64,000 nt of DNA from Chrysogorgia sp. JL179-B06 (Eukaryota > Cnidaria > Anthozoa > Scleralcyonacea > Chrysogorgiidae). How positions within the stretch are numbered: the stretch's first letter is position 1; each line of letters begins with the position of its first letter. The translations under genes and the position numbers were made by a program. The stretch lies in assembly GCA_035772405.1 (NCBI GenBank), contig JAYKKM010000498.1, positions 430,001-494,000 of the forward strand, in the 5' to 3' direction. Below, in pieces: positions 57,394-64,000 of the stretch. Under the pieces are notes generated by a model that had not been told where the DNA came from, did not search any database, and worked only from the letters and a program-made list of their open reading frames with translations.

Positions 57394-59016
57394 TTAAAAA
57401 GCATCTAAGAATAGAAATGTCTTTAGTAACTTTTTAAATGTAGCTGTTGAGGATGCAATCCTGATGGCTTTGGGAAGAGCGTTCCATAAAGTTGGGGCAG
57501 CGAGAGAGAATGATCGATCACCCAAGGTCTTAAGAGTTTTAAGTCTGGGGCGTTCAAGTAGACACGGATCAGAATGGGATCTAAGGTTGTAACTGGTGGG
57601 TCTTTTAATTGAGAGAAGCTCTTTAATGTACGATGGAGCTTGATTGTTTAAGGCCTTATATGTAATAAGAAGGATTTTAAAGTCGATGCGAGATTTAATC
57701 GGGAGCCAATGAAGATCATACAAAACAGGAGTGATATGATCGAACCTAGGAGTATTGCAGATAAGCCGAGCTGCCGCGTTTTGAACAGCTTGTAATTTCC
57801 TCAATTGGGTTGAAGGAAGACCATAAAAAAGACTGTTACAATAGTCCAGGCGGCTTATAACGAAAGCCTGCACAAGAATCTGAGTTGTATGTTGATCGAG
57901 GAACTTCCTAATACGTCTAATATTATAGAGGTGAAAGAAGGCAGCTTTGCAGCATTTAGTAACATGGGTGTCCATTTTCATCTGTGAGTCAAACCAGCAG
58001 CCAAGATTCTTGGCATTCTCAACACAAGTAACAACATTGCTACCAACACGAATATCATTAAAGTCAATTTTTGCGAGTTGCTGCCAAGTGCCAATTAATA
58101 TTACTTCGGTTTTCCCCTCGTTGAGTTTCAGTCTATTAACGAGCATCCATCGTTTGATGTCATCAATGCACATCTCAACAGTTCGGACTGCAGTTTCTTG
58201 GTCGATACGAGAATCTGCGCGAAACGAGATATAAAGTTGGGTGTCGTCGGCATAAGCATGTGCATCTGGTAGGTGACGTTCTATTAACTCAAGTAGTTCG
58301 CTTACATAAAGAACGAATAGAAGCGGACCTAGACATGATCCCTGAGGAACACCACAATCAACATTAAATTTCTCGGAGGACACACCGCCAACTGTAACTC
58401 TTTGTGTTCGCTGAGAAAGATAGGATGTAAACCATTTGAGAACAGTTCCAGATAGACCGAATTTCAATTGCAGGCGCTGAAGTAGAAGAACATGATCGAC
58501 GGTATCAAACGCGGCACTAAGGTCGAGTAGTACCAGCAAGGTGACGTGTTGCCTATTCATGTTCATAAGTATATCATTCTTCACACGCAGTAATGCTGTC
58601 TCGGTGCTGTGGAATTCTCGGTATGCCGATTGATTACCAGGGTACAAATGATGAACTGATAGATGATTATGAGATTGATTACAAACTGTTCTTTCAACTA
58701 GTTTTGAAACGTATGGAAGGTTGGAGATAGGTCGTAGATTTTCAAATAGTGCTTCCAAGCCTTGTTTCTTGAGTCTTGGCTGGACATCAGCCTCTTTCCA
58801 GATACAAGGGAATATGCCAGACTCTAATGAAAGGTTAATCATTTTAGTAATAACAGGCAGAAGAACATCCAGACATTCAATGACCAATTTAGTTGGGATA
58901 GGATCCAAGGAACTAGATTTCTTGTTTGACGAGGTTATTAATCGTTCGGTGTCATCCTCACTCATCAGAGAAAATTCTTGAAAAAACTGGTCATTGTTCA
59001 GTGAAACCGACGGCAT
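57394..59016 (-). CDS. LINE protein, second part: reverse transcriptase
   Basis: 540 codons. RT motifs: SSSLDPIPTKLVIECLDVL (0), FENLRPISNLPYVSKLVERT (2), GNQSAYREFHSTETALLRV (2a), LLVLLDLSAAFDTVDHVLLL (A, catalytic Asp), GVPQGSCLGPLLFVLYVSEL (B) and HAYADDTQLYISF (C, catalytic Asp pair). Thumb and tail follow: NLGCWFDSQMKMDTHV, RLDYCNSLFYGLP and TLWNALPKAIR. The domain is complete. It would reverse-transcribe element RNA at a nicked target. It is separated from the endonuclease frame by the stop and shift described for the element. Confidence 0.9.
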   Translation of the reverse strand: MPSVSLNNDQFFQEFSLMSEDDTERLITSSNKKSSSLDPIPTKLVIECLDVLLPVITKMINLSLESGIFPCIWKEADVQPRLKKQGLEALFENLRPISNLPYVSKLVERTVCNQSHNHLSVHHLYPGNQSAYREFHSTETALLRVKNDILMNMNRQHVTLLVLLDLSAAFDTVDHVLLLQRLQLKFGLSGTVLKWFTSYLSQRTQRVTVGGVSSEKFNVDCGVPQGSCLGPLLFVLYVSELLELIERHLPDAHAYADDTQLYISFRADSRIDQETAVRTVEMCIDDIKRWMLVNRLKLNEGKTEVILIGTWQQLAKIDFNDIRVGSNVVTCVENAKNLGCWFDSQMKMDTHVTKCCKAAFFHLYNIRRIRKFLDQHTTQILVQAFVISRLDYCNSLFYGLPSTQLRKLQAVQNAAARLICNTPRFDHITPVLYDLHWLPIKSRIDFKILLITYKALNNQAPSYIKELLSIKRPTSYNLRSHSDPCLLERPRLKTLKTLGDRSFSLAAPTLWNALPKAIRIASSTATFKKLLKTFLFLDAF

Positions 59017-59093
59017 GTCAAAAAGAACTGCTTGTTTACAAGTTTTGCCGTGTCAAGTTCAGAGCGAATCTTGATAATCTTTTGAGCAAAGAA

Positions 59094-61034
59094 TTATCCT
59101 AAATCATTAGAAAGAGCAGTGTTATCGTTATAGTGAGGAAAGGCAAGATCAGAATCGTGTCTGAAAAGACTTTTAGTTGCACAAAATAGTTTCCTCTGAT
59201 CTTGACTGTTCTCGGAAATAAACTGTCTATAGAAACTCTGCCGCGCTTGGTTCATAAGAAACGTTGTTTGATTTTTCGCAGTTTTAAAAGCAAGGAAATC
59301 AGTCAGAAGTTTTGTACGTCTCCATTTCCTTTCTGCTTTCCTTCTCGTACGCTTTGAACATTTAATCTCGTCATTGTACCATGGGACAACAGGCCTGGTG
59401 ACAATAGTCTTGGAGATCAGTGGCGCTTGATGATTTAGAGCAGCCACCAAGGTGTTATTATAGCATGAAACCAGGTCTGTAAGATTGGATGGTGGGTTTT
59501 TACAGAGATCAGAAGAGGATATTTCTCCTTTTAAAGCCTCAATGTTGACAGATTTAAGTTTACGAAAAGAAATATGTTTTTGTGTTAGTGGAACTGCATT
59601 AGATTCAAGATTACAAAGAACAACGTTGTGGTCAGAAAACAAATGGTCAGCCCTCGGAATGCTGGTGATGATATTATCAGTCTGCTTGGTGATTATTAAA
59701 TCAAGGGTATGGCCGGAGCAGTGAGTGGCGCCTCTGACATGCTGTTTTAGTCCAGTACTTTCAAGGAGATCAAGGAATTTAATGGAATCTAAGTTATCCG
59801 TGCAATCGACGTGGATGTTAAAATCACCTGTTATTAGGAGGGCGTCATTGGACAAAGTAATTGATTCCAAGAGTTTGGTAAACTCAGAGAAAAATACGCT
59901 TGTAGTCACTGGATGGGCATCTGAGTACGGAGGTCGATACACAATTATTATATGTAGGCGGCGAGAGCCATTAACAACACTCCATTCAGAGTATTCAAAG
60001 GAGCGAAGTTCGCTAGCAGCTAGTTTTTTGACAATAATATTCTCCTTAAATAAAATTCCTGTCCCACCACCTACACGATTAGAGCGGGGATGGTCGAGGA
60101 GATTGTATCCATTTGGCGTGCACAATAGTCTAGTAGCCGACTCAGTGTTTGTAAACCAAGTTTCAGTGAGCGTTACGATATCTGCTTTGCAATCAATAAC
60201 ATAGTCGATAAATTGAGCGGCCTTGTTGTTAAGTGACTGTGCATTAAGTACACATAGTGTAAACAGTTCACTGATCCTATTGTTGTTAATATCTGCAGCG
60301 GGAATATCAGGGAGTAGTGTTATGTTTATTATGTTATTTCCATTAACTGTTCTATTCTGTGCATATGCAGATTTGCATGGTGGTCGATGCGTAACGAGGG
60401 TCTCAATGTTGTTCTTTTTATACTCAAATAGTATATTTTCTAGTTGTCTCCTACCTTTCTCTTGATAGTGCAGCAAGCCAGAATCCTCGAGGTCTGTCAG
60501 GAATTGGGAGTAAGCCATGTGTGTACGATACTCCAAGTTACGACTCAAACTCGTCAACATGTCCGGAGAGAAAGATAAGCGGCCACCAACAGCACGCTTC
60601 GGTTGAATACAAGATGGCGTATTTCTTCCATTCAAACTTAAGTTACATACTGTATCATTCCCATTTCCTGGGCCAGGGTTAAGCGAAATGTCCATGTAGA
60701 TGGTTATATCGATAACAGGTTCCAAATCAGGTACAGCTAGGTTAATATAGCCATGTTTATGACATGTGAACTGTCTACGTCGAAGTTTCGATTTATTCGA
60801 CATTCGCTTCGTTAAGGAGTTTGAACAAGGCAAAAATACTTGCCGATGCACGGTTAAATTTGTAGTTTCGACATCTGTAAAAGGTTCTGTGATAGATCTG
60901 GGGTATTTTAAACCATACCACGATTCCAAAGAAACAATTAGAAGTATTAATAATATAGATTTCCACGGAGCTAAATATAGCGTGGCCATCTTATACCTCA
61001 TTATAATCATGCTATACATCATGCTATACATCAA
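59094..61034 (-). CDS. LINE protein, first part: leader, 2A-like motif, endonuclease
   Basis: 646 codons. Residues 20-45 are hydrophobic (LAPWKSILLILLIVSLESWY), like a signal peptide. Residues 112-123 read IYMDISLNPGPG, a 2A-like motif (consensus D-V/I-E-x-N-P-G-P, with Ser for Glu). The AP endonuclease starts at about 265 with LCVLNAQSLNNKAAQFIDYV, then IVTLTETWF, GGGTGILFKENI, HIIIVYRPPYS, LLITGDFNIHVDC and FSDHNVVLC; all catalytic residues (Asn, Glu, Asp/Asn, Ser-Asp-His) are in place. A basic linker with KRTRRKAERKWRRTK follows. The stop at 59094 truncates it ahead of the RT. Confidence 0.85.
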   Translation of the reverse strand: MMYSMMYSMIIMRYKMATLYLAPWKSILLILLIVSLESWYGLKYPRSITEPFTDVETTNLTVHRQVFLPCSNSLTKRMSNKSKLRRRQFTCHKHGYINLAVPDLEPVIDITIYMDISLNPGPGNGNDTVCNLSLNGRNTPSCIQPKRAVGGRLSFSPDMLTSLSRNLEYRTHMAYSQFLTDLEDSGLLHYQEKGRRQLENILFEYKKNNIETLVTHRPPCKSAYAQNRTVNGNNIINITLLPDIPAADINNNRISELFTLCVLNAQSLNNKAAQFIDYVIDCKADIVTLTETWFTNTESATRLLCTPNGYNLLDHPRSNRVGGGTGILFKENIIVKKLAASELRSFEYSEWSVVNGSRRLHIIIVYRPPYSDAHPVTTSVFFSEFTKLLESITLSNDALLITGDFNIHVDCTDNLDSIKFLDLLESTGLKQHVRGATHCSGHTLDLIITKQTDNIITSIPRADHLFSDHNVVLCNLESNAVPLTQKHISFRKLKSVNIEALKGEISSSDLCKNPPSNLTDLVSCYNNTLVAALNHQAPLISKTIVTRPVVPWYNDEIKCSKRTRRKAERKWRRTKLLTDFLAFKTAKNQTTFLMNQARQSFYRQFISENSQDQRKLFCATKSLFRHDSDLAFPHYNDNTALSNDLG

Positions 61035-61707
61035 ATAAAAGCCTGAATAACATACTCGGACATGTTTCCAAAACTATCTTTGTAACTGATTAACAGGTTT
61101 AAAAAACCGAAAATGGGTTTACCTTTAGTTTTGACGCCACGTATAAAACTTGATCTACGAACTTGACATCTTCCGAAGACGATATATTGCATTTTCACTG
61201 CCTTTTTACGATCTTTTTTAACACAAATCTTCATTCACCGTATAACCCGACAAAACACGTACTTTTCTTTTACGGTTTCATTTTAAATATAATGCACGAG
61301 TCATTTGAAACCCCCGCCCCCCCACCTCGGGGATAGCGGGGACATTCACTTTTTGGTGTGTGAAACTTGGTGAAGTCCCCCATCCCCAGGGCAAATATAT
61401 ATGGTGAACAGCCCGGGGACCTCAACTCTATTAATACCTTCACAAAAATAACAAAATGTAACAGTGAATAAAATGCACTCTAAGTTGATAATTTATACTG
61501 GGCAGTACTCATGATAAATACTACTCATAAAAGAGGCATGCAAGTGAATGTAGAAATGAGTATATTTCATTCCAAGTCATGAAAACAGAAATATGAATTA
61601 AGAATGTTCAGGTTCTGATGCGATATTTCCAGATGTTGTCAAAATTAATTTATGCACCAAGAAAGTTTTGAAACATTAAACACTATCAACTACAAATTAT
61701 CAAAATA

Positions 61708-61815
61708 TTAAAAATATAAATGTCCGGGAAGTTTAAATAGTTCACTAGCCCATACGCCTAGCAGAATTGCGCTTGTCACAAATGGTAGATCGTCTTCTTT
61801 ATCCTTTCTTGCAAT
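61708..61815 (-). CDS. Candidate terminal exon
   Basis: After CTTTCCACAG on the minus strand, 35 codons are open to a TAA: IARKDKEDDLPFVTSAILL, then GVWASELFKLPGHLYF. It may belong to the PHD gene to the right, but the phase does not fit the 62137 donor directly, so a missing exon or another gene is possible. Confidence 0.3.
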   Translation of the reverse strand: MARKDKEDDLPFVTSAILLGVWASELFKLPGHLYF

Positions 61816-62136
61816 CTGTGGAAAGGATAAAGAACAATTAATTGGAATTGCCTATATAGAGCTGTATAAAACGCATGCTGCATACAGCATTGAAAGTAAC
61901 GATCAGATACAGTTCACAGAACAATAAAATCATTGATCAAAGTGGAGAAGAATTGGATATTTGAACTCACTGCATTTGTATTATTTAAAATACGTTTTAC
62001 AATACAAGAACACTAGAATTATGTGAGCGATAATGATAAAAAAGTATCTCGTAGTAATTGAATTTTTTTTATCTTTAACCAAGAATTGTTGGCGTTACAA
62101 TGCTAACGCAAATCTCGGTAATATAAAAACTCTTAC

Positions 62137-64000
62137 CAGAACAAAGCCATTTCCCTGGAGGAATTGTGTCTTCCGTCAGCCCAACACACTGGTAATGAAA
62201 CCACTTATATGGACACCGTTCATCACCATCGCACCAAACCATTTGCTGGTCATTGGCCATACCACATGGGCAGTAAGGATCCTCATCATGGTGACCTTCA
62301 GCATCACCCTCGTTTCCACTGCCATTCTCTGCAACCTGCCTCATTTCTGCTGAAAATACAGTAGTGTACAATATCATAAACCATGATATATTAAAAGGAA
62401 CCATACAACCGTAAAGTTTCATTTACATTCCATACTGCAATAATAGAAGCTGCATGCCAAATAACACAACTAGCTACCTTTCTTTTTAGCTCTTGTTGTC
62501 TTTGCCTTTTTGGCTCCTTCCGTCTGTCTACTACTTCCTGTAGGTGCTCCAGCCACATACGAACTTCTGCAGTGGACAACAGTGTCGTTTGGGCCAGCTC
62601 AGGTACCTTGGGATCCAAGGCTTCAGCATGTAGTTTAGCATGTTGGAAGGCATCCTTGATAACAACCGATGGAGGAATTGTGCAGTCTGCTGTACCATTT
62701 TCCTGGATATGCTGAAAGCACTGCTGTGGAGGTAGAAAGTGGCCAGCACAAAAACCAGTACATTTGTCACAATTTCCACCCCAGGGCCTTGAAGGATCCG
62801 GAACTGGGAGGGGTAACAAAGAAATTGGAGGTCCATTCTCATACCACATTGGTTCACTTTGCGGTTTATCATTCTTGCAAACTCGATGGATGCAGGTTGT
62901 GTCATAACATGGAACCAAATGAAAGACATACTTTTCTGCACCGGTCTTCACCATATGCTTGTTTCTGACATTCCATATTTCAGAAAAGTAGTTGAACAGT
63001 GTGGGATGCGAAGATCTTAGTGCATCTTTGGCTTTCTTTGAACCACTTAGAAATACCAGCAGTTGTGGTCTCCGCTCTTGGAGGTAGGCCGCATGCTTGT
63101 CATCCGCTCCTCTAATAAGCCTGATGGGCATATCACCACATGGTGCACCGTCTACTCTGTTTATGTAAACAGACGTTGCTGTATCTAGGTTCTCACGAAG
63201 CTTGGCTGTATCAAGACCTTTGGAGTTGTAGTTGGACCCATTTAGTGTTGACGGTATGAATAAATGACTGTGTGCAAGGGCGAGACATCCATTTTGAAGC
63301 TCAACACGATTTAAATAACTCCCACCGCTGTGACGAGTTGTTACAATTGAGCACATCTTTCCACTGTTGACGTGTCTTTCCGTCCACAAGAACTGAATTT
63401 CTACGCCTGAATGACTTTCATCAGTGGCACCATCAAGCCTAATGCAATCAAATTCCTTGTCCTTCATCAAATCTGAAAACTCTGGATGTTCTTCCAACAT
63501 ACACAGGTCTGCTGCGTGTTGTGGTGGGTTCTTAGGGAACACGAACTGTGCCTTGACGACTCCTGCGGAAGCTTGGGGTGTGGTGTTGGATTCCATAATA
63601 AGATAGGAGGTTGTCTGAAGAATAGAACTGTACTTATTGACATAGTCAACTCTTGTTGTTAATTCAGCCTCTCCAGACAAGACTCTGCGACCTTTGTGCG
63701 TATAGGTTGTGTCCAACCTAAACCCTGCTTGATCATCCCTGTTAAGCAATACTTTGTTCCGGCCATCTGTATGCTGCAGAACATCCAGGGCTTTGTAAAA
63801 TGCACAGCTCCAGTGGGCATCAGGGTTGAATTTGACGTTGAATCCTTTACGTGACCGCCGGCAAGTCACCTTTGCAAGTCCCTTGTACCGTTTGGCAGAG
63901 AGCTTTCTCTTGTTCCTGACCGTACACAACTGTACAACAGTTCCATAGCTGATTTTTGTTGTATTGTACTTTTTCTGGAGATGCTCTTGTATTCTTCTGT
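62137..64000 (-). CDS. PHD-finger gene, partial, open at the right edge
   Basis: The main exon (64000 to 62478) is open from the window edge, with no ATG needed, and ends AAGAAAG|GTAGCT. Key blocks: CIRLDGATDESHSGVEIQFL, CSIVTTRHSGGSYLNRVELQ, NGCLALAHSHLFIPSTLNGS, DGAPCGDMPIRLIRGADDKH and PLPVPDPSRPWGGNCDKC, with a Cys-His cluster (CTGFCAGHFLPPQQC) and a basic tail (RRKEPKRQRQQELKRK). The next exon (62335-62137) joins in phase and is a PHD finger: YCPCGMAND, MVWCDGDERCPYKWFHYQC and WLC, ending at G|GTAAGA. I recall this family as an uncharacterised, often multicopy protein of fish, cnidarians and sponges with a C-terminal PHD finger. The Asp in RLDGATDE and later acidic residues leave open a transposase origin. 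The frame is intact, so the gene may be live. Confidence 0.6.

Larger units (their letters stand above)
57290..61040 (-). mobile_element. Nearly complete L2/CR1-type LINE
   Basis: One minus-strand element with N-terminal module, endonuclease, RT and 3' tail, broken only by a TAA at 59094-59096 and one frame change at about 59020-59050. The 3' end is short repeats of TCATTATCATTATGAT type near 57220-57240. It is the most intact retrotransposon in the window. The 5' end is taken near the first ATG. Confidence 0.88.

Noticed and set aside
59485..60465. Several plus-strand frames
   Set aside because: Antisense shadows of the intact LINE endonuclease frame.
61305..61435. C/G-run patch (CCCCCGCCCCCCCACC...) as a CpG island or element end
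   Set aside because: Too short, with no clear inverted partner or duplication.

Overview
The window is eukaryotic nuclear DNA from an early-branching aquatic animal; a sponge or cnidarian fits best, but the sequence alone does not settle which. The evidence is AT-rich sequence, short GT-AG introns (about 70-150 bp) with GTAAGT-type donors, no bacterial gene packing, and a repeat mix typical of such genomes: CR1/L2-type LINEs with 2A-like motifs, Ty3/Gypsy, BEL/Pao, Penelope-like elements with hammerhead motifs, EnSpm/CACTA, hAT, piggyBac and Crypton-like pieces. Most of the 64 kb is transposable-element DNA at different stages of decay, with a few multi-exon genes of unknown function between.

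Layout. 0.4-4 kb: small dispersed repeats and two LINE 3' ends. 4.8-7.5 kb: part of a SAP/SWIM-type gene (+), then on the minus strand the C-terminal exons of a transposase-like gene and a decayed tyrosine-recombinase (Crypton-like) gene. 7.8-13.3 kb: the best find, a complete 5,499-bp DNA transposon with 17-bp terminal inverted repeats, an 8-bp target duplication (TAAGCGAT) and a seven-exon gene whose long last exon is related to the remnant at 5.5-6.2 kb. 13.7-17.7 kb: a RecQ-like scrap and two LINE pieces, one split by a TTAA-flanked piggyBac-type MITE. 17.7-22.9 kb: a very young Gypsy insertion (near-identical 182/190-bp LTRs, 5-bp duplication CGTTC) that cuts the coding exon of a zinc-ribbon gene; its pol is nevertheless frameshifted. 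23-28 kb: a LINE scrap, a P-loop ATPase scrap, and a decayed LINE coding a 2A-like motif, a PHD finger, an endonuclease and an RT lacking the YADD box. 29.6-33.7 kb: hAT-like and vertnin-like coding pieces and a PHD exon. 34-36 kb: AACGTT-rich palindromic repeats. 36.7-42.2 kb: an EnSpm/CACTA-type transposase and, just downstream on the same strand, a frame-consistent multi-exon gene resembling DUF4806 proteins. 42.3-43.7 kb: a Penelope-like remnant with 252-bp inverted arms, a hammerhead core in each arm and a GIY-YIG piece. 45.2-47.5 kb: a BEL/Pao remnant whose integrase end meets an AACGTT element. 51-56 kb: LINE scraps and two non-autonomous hAT elements with clean 8-bp duplications. 57-61 kb: a nearly complete L2/CR1-type LINE (minus) with only one stop and one frameshift. 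62.1 kb to the right edge: a PHD-finger gene (minus) that runs out of the window.

Few genes here work together. The coding content is mainly selfish elements that have nested in one another and in host exons. The order of events can be read at several points: Gypsy into the zinc-ribbon exon, the piggyBac MITE into a LINE, and an AACGTT element at the BEL integrase.
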